64,000 bases of DNA from Paenibacillus sp. AN1007 (GCF_040702995.1 NZ_CP159992.1:5085501-5149500); one strand, 5' to 3'. Positions 50,332 to 59,386 are shown, numbered from the stretch's first letter. Translations and numbers: made by a program. Notes: generated by a model from the sequence alone, not told the origin.

Positions 50332-51549
50332 TTAATGAGCAATTGAAGCATCGATATCCCGCAGGTGACGACGACGCATCAGCAGTACACCGACGCCGAT
50401 CAGGACCATCAAAGCACCGAAATAAAACGGCGTTTCGGGCAGAAACCATTCGGACAATTTTCCTGCAAGCCAAGGCGCAAGTGCTCCACCCATAAACCGT
50501 ACAAAGCTGTATGCTGCAGATGCGACCGAACGTTCGACAGGTGCTGCCTCCATAACAGCCGTGGTGATCAACGTATTGTTAATACCCAGGAAAATACCGG
50601 CGACAATTACCGCAACGATAACCGTCATTGATGAACCCATTACCGTACCAACAGCCATTACCAGCAGGTCGGCCGCAAACAGTGTGAGCATCACACTCAT
50701 GGATGGCACTGAGCCAAATCGCCGCTGCAGCTTCGGTGCCACAAAAACGGACGTAATCGCCAGCATTAATCCCCAACCGAAAAAGACATAACCTAGACCG
50801 TGCTCATCTAGTTTCATCACATATGGTGAATAAGCCATCAAGGTAAAGAAACCAAAATTGTACAGAAAAGCGGTAATCGCCAACGTTTTCAGTGAAGGGT
50901 AACCGAGTGCTTTGAACGGATCGGACAGTGTACTGCGCGTTTTCGGTTTGGCCATTTTGGGCAGCATAAACATGATACTGATAAAAGCAACCGCCATCAG
51001 GGCAGCTACCCCGTAGAACGGACCGCGCCAGGAGATCGAACCCAGCTCACCGCCAAGCAGCGGACCAACGGCAATCCCGAGACCGAGTGCTGCTTCGTAT
51101 AAAATAATAGCCTTGGCTGTCCCTGATGTGGACAACCCAACAATGGCTGACAAGGCGGTGGCAATGAACAAGGCGTTCCCAAGTCCCCAGCCTCCGCGAT
51201 AACCGACCAGCGCTCCGACCGTGTCGGATGTACCGCCCAGGAAAGAGAATACAATAATCAGCAGGATGCCGCTGAGCAGTGTCCATTTCACGCCAATACG
51301 GCTGGATACAACACCGGTGATCAGCATAGCAATTCCCGTTACTGCGTTATAGCTTGTAAACAGGAGGGACACCTGGCTTTTGGATGCGTGAAGCTGATCA
51401 GCAATAGCTGGCAGGATCGGATCGACGAGACCCAGTCCCATAAATGAGATGATACAGGCGAAGGCCACGGCCCACACTGCTCGCGGCTGGGACAGCAGGC
51501 CTCCACGGGATGACGGTAACTCGTCAGGTAATGATGGTTCTCTTTTCAT
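50332..51549 (-). CDS. MFS transporter (DHA1-type, 12 helices)
   Basis: A 405-residue major facilitator with 12 hydrophobic helices. It has 'MGLGLVDPILPAIADQLHAS' in helix 1, 'ITGVVSSRIGVKWTLLSGIL' in loop 2-3 and helix 5 'ALGLGIAVGPLLGGELGSIS' (motif C, G-x8-G-x3-GP-x2-GG), which marks antiporters. It is likely a drug exporter. GGAGG lies before ATG. The MerR regulator at 51808 is directly upstream in the same direction, separated by a terminator, and is its likely controller. Confidence 0.9.
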   Translation of the reverse strand: MKREPSLPDELPSSRGGLLSQPRAVWAVAFACIISFMGLGLVDPILPAIADQLHASKSQVSLLFTSYNAVTGIAMLITGVVSSRIGVKWTLLSGILLIIVFSFLGGTSDTVGALVGYRGGWGLGNALFIATALSAIVGLSTSGTAKAIILYEAALGLGIAVGPLLGGELGSISWRGPFYGVAALMAVAFISIMFMLPKMAKPKTRSTLSDPFKALGYPSLKTLAITAFLYNFGFFTLMAYSPYVMKLDEHGLGYVFFGWGLMLAITSVFVAPKLQRRFGSVPSMSVMLTLFAADLLVMAVGTVMGSSMTVIVAVIVAGIFLGINNTLITTAVMEAAPVERSVASAAYSFVRFMGGALAPWLAGKLSEWFLPETPFYFGALMVLIGVGVLLMRRRHLRDIDASIAH

Positions 51550-51643
51550 AAATCATTCCTCCGATATGAATTAATTATGGTATTGAAACGAAACATAATG
51601 AAAATTTTCGCAATGCATCTATTCCATTTTCAAAATTCGAGAC

Positions 51644-51686
51644 AAAAAAACAGCACAAGCACACCGGAGTCACCAGTGTTTGTACT
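51644..51686 (-). terminator. Rho-independent terminator after the MerR gene
   Basis: On the minus strand AGTACAA-CAC-GG...CC-GTG-TTGTGCT followed by seven T residues. Confidence 0.8.
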
Positions 51687-51807
51687 AAAGCATGCTGCAA
51701 TTCATCTGATCCTGATTTAATCCGTAATCAGTGCAATCCGGATCATGCAGACATACTTGCTATCCATCCGTTTCCGTTCCTTTTTCTCTGCATTGATCTC
51801 ATGCTGG

Positions 51808-52266
51808 TTAATCGTCCTTGGTCTTCGTCTGCTTGCCAGCACGGATCTGCAGCGTCTGTATACCTGTTCTAACCCGTTCGCGCAGCTCTTCCAGCTCATG
51901 CTGTACGGCGTGAATGCTTTGCAGTTTCTGCTCCAGCAGCTGCAGCTGACCATCGAGTGTTGTTTCCATGCGGCTGAGCTTTTCGATACGTTTCTCCACC
52001 TCAGTTGTCTGCTGGTAGTCAAATCGCTGTTCGTTCAGCGTATCGGCCGTGGCGACATAAGCATGAAGCTCCTGTAACGAGAAGCCAAGCACTTCTTTGG
52101 CACGAACAACTTTTTTCAAATAGTCGATGTCCTCTTGTGTATACAGCCGCGTTCCACCATCTGTCCGCCGAGGTGAAGGCATAACTCCAATCTCTTCATA
52201 GTATCGAATGGTTCGTTTCGTAAGTCCGCAGGCTTTGGCAGCATCATCAATTTTGAATAAACCCAT
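51808..52266 (-). CDS. MerR-family transcriptional regulator
   Basis: A 152-residue MerR regulator: helix-turn-helix 'IDDAAKACGLTKRTIRYYEE', wing 'GVMPSPRRTDGGTRLYTQED', then a long dimerisation coiled coil (about 85-145) and a Lys/Thr-rich tail. It has no Cys or His cluster in the C-terminus, so a metal effector is unlikely; a drug-sensing role fits the following MFS gene. ATG 52266 is chosen since AGAGGTG stands six bases before it. Confidence 0.9.
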   Translation of the reverse strand: MGLFKIDDAAKACGLTKRTIRYYEEIGVMPSPRRTDGGTRLYTQEDIDYLKKVVRAKEVLGFSLQELHAYVATADTLNEQRFDYQQTTEVEKRIEKLSRMETTLDGQLQLLEQKLQSIHAVQHELEELRERVRTGIQTLQIRAGKQTKTKDD

Positions 52267-52404
52267 CTGCTTCACCTCTTTTCATATGTCATCATTATTA
52301 TGTATATAATTATATATATTTATAACGTTAACGTCAACGTAAGATTTATAAGGCAGAGACAAGGAAAGACACAAACATGATCTGAAATACAATTGGAAAC
52401 GAAA

Positions 52405-52432
52405 ACAAAAAAGACCCGCTTGCACGGATCTT
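52405..52432 (-). terminator. Terminator downstream of the SdpI-like gene
   Basis: On the minus strand AAGATCC...GGGTCTT followed by TTTTTGTTTT. Confidence 0.65.
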
Positions 52433-52608
52433 GGTGTATTACATAATCCTTATTCAGGTTTCAATACGCATACCGATACCATTCTGCTCCATGTTCCCAT
52501 ACATCGGCAGCTTTTCATCAGGCTCTCTATTTTTTCTTGCGCTCCCTGTGCTTCCTGCGCATGCTTCTCACTTTCACCGCTAGGACTACCTGGTTTGCCT
52601 GACCTTCT

Positions 52609-52959
52609 TTACTGCTTGTCCTGCTCCTGCTGCGCTCGCTGCATTTGTTTCAAACGTCCTTCTACCCGGGTAAACAGCCTGATCGTATAAAAACCCACTG
52701 CAATCAGACTTAATACCAACGCGCGCACATCCGTAAGCCAGAAACCGATGACACCAAAAACCGTTATAATAAACCCGAACTGCATCATCAATGCCGAACT
52801 GTACCGCTGCGCTTCCTCCCACAAGGTGGAATTGCTCATTGCCCGTGGTGTCCGATAACCGTATATTCCGTTAATTTGTTTTGGCGGCTTCTTATACACC
52901 ATCAATCCCAAAATGAAATAACATACTCCGCATATAATGCCCAATAATGCTCCTGCCAA
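52609..52959 (-). CDS. SdpI/YfhL-family membrane protein
   Basis: About 117 residues with three hydrophobic helices and the SdpI signature 'NGIYGYRTPRAMSNSTLWEE'. SdpI of B. subtilis gives immunity to the cannibalism toxin SdpC, and relatives are widespread with unknown roles. No sdpC-like toxin or sdpR-like regulator is adjacent. The frame is open to 53022, but that start has no site; TTG 52959 lies ten bases after GAAGGAG and removes a polar N-terminal tail unusual for the family. This start is inference. The last 20 residues are Gln/Lys-rich. Confidence 0.78.
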   Translation of the reverse strand: MAGALLGIICGVCYFILGLMVYKKPPKQINGIYGYRTPRAMSNSTLWEEAQRYSSALMMQFGFIITVFGVIGFWLTDVRALVLSLIAVGFYTIRLFTRVEGRLKQMQRAQQEQDKQ

Positions 52960-53037
52960 AATGCTCGCACTCCTTCTCTTCTCGTTAGCTTTCAGACCGA
53001 TATCATTCATACAAATATCCATAAAAATAGTAAAACA

Positions 53038-53059
53038 GCTCTACGTATATACGCAGAGC
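53038..53059 (-). terminator. Rho-independent terminator after the metal ATPase
   Basis: GCTCTGCGTAT/ATACGTAGAGC on the minus strand followed by TGTTTTACTATTTTT, 21 bases after the ATPase stop. Confidence 0.8.
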
Positions 53060-53080
53060 CGTGCTGTACGTTTCATCAAT

Positions 53081-55366
53081 CTAAACGTCCTTGATCCGAA
53101 GCACCCGCATCGCATTCAACACCGCGAGCACCGTAACGCCCACATCGGAGAAGACAGCTTCCCACATGGTGGCGATCCCGAATACACCGAGCAGCAGGAA
53201 GACGGCTTTGACACCCAGCGCAAATCCGATATTCTGCCAGACGATCCGGCGTGTACGCTTGGCGATCTGAATTGCACTGGCAATTCTGGACGGTTCATCC
53301 GTCATGATGACTACGTCCGCTGCTTCAATTGCCGCGTCTGATCCAAGTCCGCCCATCGCAACTCCGACATCGGCCCGTGCCAATACGGGTGTATCATTAA
53401 TGCCGTCCCCAACAAAGATCATTTTTTCCTTCGGAAATTTGGCTGCTTCCAGCTGCTCCAGCCGTTCGACTTTGTCCTGCGGCAGCAGTTCCGCATACAC
53501 CTCATCTACGCCAAGCTGACGTGCTACTGCTTCGCCTACCGCTTTGGCATCACCTGTCAGCATCACTGTTTTGCGGATGCCCAGCTGTTTGAGTTCCTGA
53601 ATGGCAGATGCTGCGTCCTCCTTCACTTCATCGGCAATGATCAGGTGACCGATATATTGTCCGGCTTCCGCAACATGCACGACCGTTCCGACGGTTTGCG
53701 GCTTTGTATACATGACGCCTGCCTGCTCCATCAGCTTCGCGTTGCCAGCAAGCACTTCCTGACCATTCACATTCACTTTAATCCCGTGACCTGCTGCCTC
53801 GTCATATCCATCCACACCTTGAGACGGAATATCTTTCCCCCAGGCTGCACGAATAGATTCAGCAATCGGATGATTGGAGTTCGCCTCAGCAATCGCTGCC
53901 AGCCTCATCAATTCTTCTTCCGTACGTCCGCCTTCGGGTTGAACAGATGTGACCTTGAAAACACCTTTGGTTAGTGTGCCCGTTTTGTCGAACACCACCA
54001 CTTTAACATCATTTAAAGCTTCCAGGTAATTACTGCCTTTAACCAGAATGCCGTTCCGTGAAGCTGCGCCAATACCACCGAAGAAACCAAGCGGAATCGA
54101 CACGACGAGTGCACAAGGACATGAGATAACTAGAAAGACGAGTGCACGATAGATCCAGTCGGCAAATGCTGCACCGCTAAAAAGAAGCGGAGGAACAAAG
54201 GCAATCAGAGCAGCGAGAATGACCACAATCGGTGTATAATACCGGGCAAATTTGCTGATGAAATGTTCTGTTTTTGCCTTCCGGCTGCTGGCATTCTGCA
54301 CCAGGTCGAGAATTTTGGATACCGTTGATTCACCAAACGTTTTGGTAACCTCAATCGTTAACATGCCGTTTTTGTTCACGAAACCGCTGAGCACATCACT
54401 TCCAGGTTCCAGCTGTCTCGGCACGGACTCCCCTGTCAGCGCTGATGTGTCCACCATAGATCGGCCTGCCTTCACAATCCCGTCCAGCGGGACTCGTTCA
54501 CCCGCTTTAACCATGATACGGTCGCCTATGCGGACCTCTTCTGGTGATACACGCCGAGTCTCGTCACCCGTACCCGTAAGAATATTCGCATAATCCGGGC
54601 GAATATCCATCAGGGACTGGATCGACTTGCGTGAGCGGTTAACCGCCATGCCCTGGAACAGCTCTCCGAGCTGATAGAACAGCATGACCGCAACTCCTTC
54701 GGGGTACTCCCCGATGGCAAAAGCACCGAGTGTAGCAACCGTCATCAGGAAGTATTCATCAAATACCTGTCCGCGAATGATGTTTTTGACCGCCTGAAGC
54801 ACGATATCTCCACCTGCGATAAGATATGCCGCCACATAAAGGGCAAGCTGCGCCCAATCACCCAGTGGTGCCCAGACGGCTGCAGCAAGCAGCACAGAGC
54901 CAGCAGCCAGTCTGGCAAGCAGCACCTTCGTCTGCCCCGCACCATGTTCATGGGAATGGCCGGCATGAGCGTGACCGCTCTCCTCATGACTGTGCGCGTG
55001 GCTGTGGTTATGACCATGATCGTGTCCATGTTCATGAGTGTGTTCGTGACTATGTTCTTGAGCTTGGCTCTGATCATTGTGCCGATGTATGCCCGTGCTG
55101 TTCGTCACGGCTTCTTGTGCACCGCCCTTATCCGAGATACGGATATGCGGTTCCAGGCGGAGCACCTTACGTTTGGCTTCTTCCACCACCTGCTCATCCA
55201 TATCGGATGTGGTGTACATAGATAACGTCTTGGTCACAAAATTAACGGAGCATTCATTAATGCCTTTAATTTTGCTCACACCATTTTCAATTTTCAGTGC
55301 ACAGTTTGCACAATCCAGTCCATCCAGCAGCAGTTCCCTTTTCACCTGTTCCTGTCCGGTTCCCAT
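53081..55366 (-). CDS. cadA: Zn/Cd/Pb-exporting P1B-type ATPase (CadA/ZntA)
   Basis: A 761-residue heavy-metal pump. The N-terminal heavy-metal-associated domain has Cys19-x2-Cys22 ('GLDCANCALK'). Residues 94-141 are a His-rich linker with about 19 His. Eight membrane helices follow with the CPC motif 'VISCPCALVVSIPLG', then the phosphorylation site 'DKTGTLTKG', 'NSNHPIAESI' (His-Pro locus) and the hinge 'GDGINDTPVLARADVGVAMG'. The CPC, HP and CxxC set fits divalent soft metals (Zn, Cd, Pb), not Cu. It is divergent from an ArsR/SmtB sensor, with leader-like element D and a candidate operator in between. Confidence 0.95.
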   Translation of the reverse strand: MGTGQEQVKRELLLDGLDCANCALKIENGVSKIKGINECSVNFVTKTLSMYTTSDMDEQVVEEAKRKVLRLEPHIRISDKGGAQEAVTNSTGIHRHNDQSQAQEHSHEHTHEHGHDHGHNHSHAHSHEESGHAHAGHSHEHGAGQTKVLLARLAAGSVLLAAAVWAPLGDWAQLALYVAAYLIAGGDIVLQAVKNIIRGQVFDEYFLMTVATLGAFAIGEYPEGVAVMLFYQLGELFQGMAVNRSRKSIQSLMDIRPDYANILTGTGDETRRVSPEEVRIGDRIMVKAGERVPLDGIVKAGRSMVDTSALTGESVPRQLEPGSDVLSGFVNKNGMLTIEVTKTFGESTVSKILDLVQNASSRKAKTEHFISKFARYYTPIVVILAALIAFVPPLLFSGAAFADWIYRALVFLVISCPCALVVSIPLGFFGGIGAASRNGILVKGSNYLEALNDVKVVVFDKTGTLTKGVFKVTSVQPEGGRTEEELMRLAAIAEANSNHPIAESIRAAWGKDIPSQGVDGYDEAAGHGIKVNVNGQEVLAGNAKLMEQAGVMYTKPQTVGTVVHVAEAGQYIGHLIIADEVKEDAASAIQELKQLGIRKTVMLTGDAKAVGEAVARQLGVDEVYAELLPQDKVERLEQLEAAKFPKEKMIFVGDGINDTPVLARADVGVAMGGLGSDAAIEAADVVIMTDEPSRIASAIQIAKRTRRIVWQNIGFALGVKAVFLLLGVFGIATMWEAVFSDVGVTVLAVLNAMRVLRIKDV

Positions 55367-55407
55367 GTGAATTCTCCCCTTTGCAGTCCGTCAAAAGTTG
55401 AACTAAA

Positions 55408-55485
55408 AGTGCTTATCCTTCCGAAAAGCTTTCAGCTCCGCTTTATCATTTTTTTCGTCTTCTCCACTTTGTGTGACAAATAATT
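55408..55485 (-). repeat. Intergenic leader element, copy D (truncated)
   Basis: On the minus strand TTAAATTATTTGTCACACAA, AGTGGAGAAGACGAA, GCTGAAAGCTTTTCGGAAG and GATAAGC follow copy C in order, with the central hairpin's 3' arm lost. It lies about 40 bases before the cadA ATG and is on the same strand. This is the weakest of the four copies. Confidence 0.4.
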
Positions 55486-55520
55486 TAACTCTTTAATATA
55501 AAGTTTATGTTTGATACAAT

Positions 55521-55540
55521 ACATGAGCAATCATTCATAT
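55521..55540. promoter_or_regulatory. Putative ArsR/CzrA operator in the cadA/czrA gap
   Basis: ACATGA-GCAATCAT-TCATAT is an inverted repeat of the ArsR/SmtB type (ATATGA-N8-TCATNT on the other strand). It lies inside the 17-base spacer of a possible minus-strand promoter TTGAAT (55546-55541 side) and TGTATT (near 55520), where a bound repressor would block cadA. Confidence 0.5.
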
Positions 55541-55693
55541 ATTCAATTAACCCTATTATATGCACCCCCAAACGGGAGTGTCAACATGAGTTGTTGATTT
55601 TGGATACAGAATATGCTAATAGTAATCATTTCGCTTTAGGCGTTTTTTGGATATAATAGAGCTATCAGTTGTTAAACATAGGCGGTGATAGGA

Positions 55694-56065
55694 ATGGAAC
55701 AACCGGTTAAAGCTCCACATGATTGCGATGATGCCTGCTCAGGTACGGAAGCCGATGTGCAAACCATTCGCACCTCACTCATAGATCGGGATACTTCTTC
55801 CGAGATGGCGGATTGGTTCAAAGCATTTAGTGATCCAACACGTCTACGTATTATTGATGCACTGTTACAGAAAGAATTATGTGTGCACGATCTGACCGTG
55901 CTGCTGGATATGGGCCAGTCAGCCATCTCCCATCAGCTGCGGTCACTCCGCAACATGAGGATTGTGAAGCGGCGTAAGGAAGGCAAGACGGTGTACTATT
56001 CCCTGGATGATGCTCACATTGAGCAAATTTTCCTGCAAACGCTCCAGCATATCAAACACGGCTAG
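55694..56065 (+). CDS. ArsR/SmtB-family metal sensor, CzrA-like
   Basis: A 123-residue winged-helix repressor: 'MADWFKAFSDPTRLRIIDAL', recognition helix 'MGQSAISHQLRSLRNMRIVK', wing 'RRKEGKTVYYSL'. The last helix carries Asp106-x-His108...His119-x2-His122, the exact spacing of the alpha-5 zinc site of CzrA/SmtB. The CadC-type alpha-3 site is missing (ELCVHDL in place of ELCVCDL). The N-tail has 'PHDCDDACSG', an extra Cys/His cluster. ATG 55694 is favoured over GTG 55685. It likely represses the divergent cadA, released by Zn(II). Confidence 0.93.
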   Translation: MEQPVKAPHDCDDACSGTEADVQTIRTSLIDRDTSSEMADWFKAFSDPTRLRIIDALLQKELCVHDLTVLLDMGQSAISHQLRSLRNMRIVKRRKEGKTVYYSLDDAHIEQIFLQTLQHIKHG

Positions 56066-56088
56066 GCATCATGCCTGCTGGTTTAAAC

Positions 56089-56140
56089 CAACAGAACCCC
56101 CGCTTCTTGGCGTTATGCCAATGGGCGGGGGTTCTTGTTG
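56089..56140 (+). terminator. Rho-independent terminator
   Basis: CAACAGAACCCCCGC with GCGGGGGTTCTTGTTG enclosing a TTGGC/GCCAA hairpin, directly after the CzrA-like gene. Confidence 0.85.
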
Positions 56141-56215
56141 TGTAAGGGAACTGTTTTAAGCAGCATGCTTATCTTGCTTTCTGATCTTGCTTCCCAACCT
56201 TACTCACCTTATTCA

Positions 56216-57391
56216 CTACAATAATTTGTTTTTGTTTGGATCATACAGACCCGACTTGTCCTTGAACAGATTGAAAATATGAGACACGATCACTTTGAGT
56301 ACTGCGTACCCCGGAACTGCCAGCAGGATACCCACCACCCCGAACAAATTGCCTGAAGTCAGAATGACAAAGATGATCGTAATTGGATGAATTTTAAGCG
56401 TTTTGCCCATGATCTGTGGGGAGATGAACTTGCCTTCGATCAGCTGTACAATCGTCCATACCGCAATCATCTTCAGCAGCATCACGGGCGAAGTTACCAG
56501 AGCCACGATCAGTGCAGGCGTGATGGCAATCGCAGGTCCCAGATACGGAACCACACTTGTAAAGGAAGCGATAATCGCAAGAATCAAAGCATAATCCAGA
56601 CCGATGATCATATACCCGATGTAGAGCAGCACACCGATACAGAAGCTGACGATAATCTGTCCACGGATGAATGAGCTGATCTGGTGGTTGATATCATGCA
56701 GGACATGCATTGCACCGGTACGGCTTTTGATTGGTAGAAAAGACAAGATTTTCTCCGGCAGTTTCTTGCCGTCTTTGAGCAGATAGAACAGGATGAACGG
56801 AACGGTTACAATGGATAACACCGTCTCGGTAAACGCACCGAGGAATCCGCCAAGCTTCGTCCACGTGGAGTTGAGAATCTCGGTTGCTTTCTGGGAGATC
56901 GTGCCCCACCAGTCCTGCCAGTTCATGTTGATGGTCTCCTGTACCTGACTGAACAGCTGACTGCCTGTCAATTCCTCGAATTGATCCCTTACGGTTTCAC
57001 TATAGGTAGGAAAATTGGCGATGAGTCCCATGATCTGGTTACGCAGCACAGGAATAACAGCCAGCACCACAACGGTCAGCACCCCGCCAATGGCGAGATA
57101 GAGAATGAGAATGCCCCAGCCTCGCTTGATTTTCCATCGTTCCATCACGTCCACAAGTGGATTGAGCAGGTAATAAAGTATGCCAGACAGAATGATTGGT
57201 AGTACAATCGTTTTGATCAACACCGCCAGCGGGTGGAATACAAACGATACTTTGGTCAGAACCATTATGTTCAGTCCAACCAGCAGTAGAATTAATAGAA
57301 ACAGTACAAATTTATTATTCAGAAAAAAACGTTTGAATCGATCCGGCCAAACACGGGTTTGGTTCTCGGACTGCTGCTCAGGCTGCTCCAT
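56216..57391 (-). CDS. AI-2E family transporter (PerM/YdbI type)
   Basis: A 391-residue membrane protein with about eight helices and the family motifs 'PIILSGILYYLLNPLVDVME', 'LLKDGKKLPEKILSFLPIKS', 'RGQIIVSFCIGVLLYIGYMI', 'VPYLGPAIAITPALIVAL' and 'GKTLKIHPITIIFVILTSGN'. Members include TqsA, linked to autoinducer-2 export, and Na+/H+ antiporters; the substrate here is unknown. ATG 57391 follows AGAGAGG; the frame also opens at GTG 57421. Confidence 0.88.
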   Translation of the reverse strand: MEQPEQQSENQTRVWPDRFKRFFLNNKFVLFLLILLLVGLNIMVLTKVSFVFHPLAVLIKTIVLPIILSGILYYLLNPLVDVMERWKIKRGWGILILYLAIGGVLTVVVLAVIPVLRNQIMGLIANFPTYSETVRDQFEELTGSQLFSQVQETINMNWQDWWGTISQKATEILNSTWTKLGGFLGAFTETVLSIVTVPFILFYLLKDGKKLPEKILSFLPIKSRTGAMHVLHDINHQISSFIRGQIIVSFCIGVLLYIGYMIIGLDYALILAIIASFTSVVPYLGPAIAITPALIVALVTSPVMLLKMIAVWTIVQLIEGKFISPQIMGKTLKIHPITIIFVILTSGNLFGVVGILLAVPGYAVLKVIVSHIFNLFKDKSGLYDPNKNKLL

Positions 57392-57634
57392 AGGCTTGTC
57401 GTCCTCTCTTATGTATCTCACTTCCGTATTTATCGGTTACGATGGGTAATACAGTAAGCTGCATCCCGCCTTTTCTGCCTGACGGGTACAATTCACTTGT
57501 ACAAGCCAACATATGTACGATACTTCAGATTTATACGTATGGGCCGTTTGCCCGTTTCAAATTCGGCAAGTAAACTCATTTTACCCCAAAACGACTCCAC
57601 TGCCCCACAACATTCTATTGAAAATTTTCCCACG

Positions 57635-57670
57635 CAAAAAACGGCCCGCCTCCCTCGGAGACGAACCGTT
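57635..57670 (-). terminator. Rho-independent terminator
   Basis: AACGG...CTCC/GGAG...CCGTT on the minus strand followed by TTTTTTG; it ends the LLM oxidoreductase gene. Confidence 0.8.
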
Positions 57671-57715
57671 GATCTGCAATCCGATGCTGCTCACATGCGG
57701 CTCCAGGCCAATCTA

Positions 57716-58750
57716 TTATATGTTTCCCGCCAACTGCGCGATCAACTCGTATGAGTGCAGGCGTGCTGGATGGTCATAAATCATCGACGTAATGATCAGT
57801 TCATCCGCCTGTGTCTGGCGGATAAAGGATTCAAGCTGTCCGCGCACCTTCTCCGGCGAACCGTTTACCGCTGCTTTCAGCGTCTGGGCTACAGCAGCTT
57901 GTTCACGATCCGTCCACTTGCCGTCCATCACTGCTGGCGGCTGCACAAGTCCGGTTGTACCGCGGATAATGTTCAGGAACTGCTGCTGCATCGTTGTTCC
58001 AAGCCATGCGGCTTCTTCATCGGTATCAGCTACCACGGCGTTAACACCCACGATTACATATGGCTCCTTTAAGTTCTCGGACGGCTGGAAGCTGCTGCGG
58101 TAGGTATCCAGAGCAATCCGCGTATAGTCTGGCGAGAAATGGCTGGCAAAAGCAAACGGCAATCCCAGCTGGCCCGCCAGACGTGCACTGAAATCACTGG
58201 AACCCAGCAGATAAAGCGGGATGTTCAGTCCTTCGCCGGGTACAGCCCGCACTGGTGCATGATAAGACGTTGCCGAGGCATCAAAGTAAGCCCGCAGTTC
58301 GGCAAGCAGCTCAGGAAAATCTTCTCCGCTGTTCAGATCTTTGCGCAGTGCCAGTGATGTACGGCGGTCACTACCAGGTGCACGTCCCAATCCTAAGTCA
58401 ATCCGACCTGGATACAACGATTCAAGCGTGCCAAACTGCTCCGCAATCACAAGCGGGGCATGGTTAGGCAGCATAATGCCGCCCGAACCGACACGAATTG
58501 TTTTCGTCCCGCCTGCAAGATGACCGATCACGACTGAAGTTGCAGATGAGGCAATGCCCGGCATGTTGTGATGTTCGGCAACCCAGTAGCGATGATATCC
58601 CCAGCGCTCGGCATGCTGCGCCAGCTCCAGACTGTTGCGAAGTGCATCTGCGGGTGTTGATCCTACAACTACTGGGGCAAGATCAAGCACGGAAAGTTTG
58701 ACGTCGGTAATATGTTCTTTATGTTGATGTTCTTTATGTTCGATATTCAT
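57716..58750 (-). CDS. LLM-class flavin-dependent oxidoreductase (MsnO8-like)
   Basis: A 344-residue luciferase-like monooxygenase with the TIM-barrel segments 'LSVLDLAPVVVGSTPADALR', 'HRYWVAEHHNMPGIASSATS', 'RVGSGGIMLPNHAPLVIAEQ', 'LESLYPGRIDLGLGRAPGSD' and 'YLLGSSDFSARLAGQLGLPF'. These enzymes use reduced flavin and oxygen on unknown substrates. The first 15 residues are His/Lys/Glu-rich. GAGG lies upstream of ATG. It follows an ArsR-family gene on the same strand; an AT-rich repeat (TATATATCTATATATCTGG) just upstream could be its operator. Confidence 0.92.
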   Translation of the reverse strand: MNIEHKEHQHKEHITDVKLSVLDLAPVVVGSTPADALRNSLELAQHAERWGYHRYWVAEHHNMPGIASSATSVVIGHLAGGTKTIRVGSGGIMLPNHAPLVIAEQFGTLESLYPGRIDLGLGRAPGSDRRTSLALRKDLNSGEDFPELLAELRAYFDASATSYHAPVRAVPGEGLNIPLYLLGSSDFSARLAGQLGLPFAFASHFSPDYTRIALDTYRSSFQPSENLKEPYVIVGVNAVVADTDEEAAWLGTTMQQQFLNIIRGTTGLVQPPAVMDGKWTDREQAAVAQTLKAAVNGSPEKVRGQLESFIRQTQADELIITSMIYDHPARLHSYELIAQLAGNI

Positions 58751-58938
58751 TAACGTTCATACTCCTCTGTAATTATATTTTTGTATATCCAGATATATAG
58801 ATATATATGAACAAAAGTGTCGCTTCCCGGATATACCATGTGCTCCAAAGATCATTTCTCTTAACCTGGCCGTTCACATCCGGACGGAATTTCCTGCTTG
58901 CTGCATGTCGCATCCTGACTTCCGATCCGGCATCCGGC

Positions 58939-59250
58939 TTATAACTCGTGCTGTACGTACTCGGCAAATGCCTGTATCGTCTCTTCGTTGCGGCGATAGT
59001 ACGTCCATTGTCCTCTACGCTCCGACAGCAGCAGCCCTGCCTTAAGCATCGTCAACAAATAGCTTGAGATTACGGACTGAGCCAGTCCTGCCTTTAGTTG
59101 AATTGTGCCTACACAGATCCCACTCTTTCCGCCATCCGGATGCTGGGACAGCTCAAGCGGTGAGAAATGCTGCTCCGGGTTTTTTAGCCACAGCAGAATC
59201 TGTCTGCGTGTCTCATTGGATAATGCTTTGAAAATGAGTATAGGTTCCAT
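58939..59250 (-). CDS. ArsR-family regulator, likely from a leaderless transcript
   Basis: A 103-residue winged-helix protein: 'IFKALSNETRRQILLWLKNP', recognition helix region 'GLAQSVISSYLLTMLKAGLL', wing 'SERRGQWTYYRRNEE'. A 20-residue insert 'HPDGGKSGICVGTIQLKAG' precedes the recognition helix, as in regulators found beside LLM oxidoreductases. The frame is open to 59331, but a near-consensus promoter sits at 59257-59285, so ATG 59250 must be the start. It probably controls the LLM gene downstream. Confidence 0.85.
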   Translation of the reverse strand: MEPILIFKALSNETRRQILLWLKNPEQHFSPLELSQHPDGGKSGICVGTIQLKAGLAQSVISSYLLTMLKAGLLLSERRGQWTYYRRNEETIQAFAEYVQHEL

Positions 59251-59256
59251 GGGTCG

Positions 59257-59285
59257 ATTATACCCCCTTTTTACCCTTTTGCCAA
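59257..59285 (-). promoter_or_regulatory. Near-consensus sigma-A promoter abutting the ArsR start codon
   Basis: TTGGCA (59285-59280), exactly 17 bases, TATAAT (59262-59257). Six bases separate the -10 box from the ATG, so transcription should begin at or one base before the start codon. Confidence 0.75.
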
Positions 59286-59299
59286 ACGCCAGAAATAAA

Positions 59300-59323
59300 C
59301 AAACCGACTCAGGAAAGAGTCGG
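59300..59323 (-). terminator. Rho-independent terminator after the nitroreductase
   Basis: CCGACTC-tttcct-GAGTCGG on the minus strand followed by TTTGTTTATTT. Confidence 0.8.
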
Positions 59324-59386
59324 CCTCTCATTTTTCATCCGTTTGATCTGGGTCGAGGTTCGCCAATCTATAAAGAAATCACCCAA

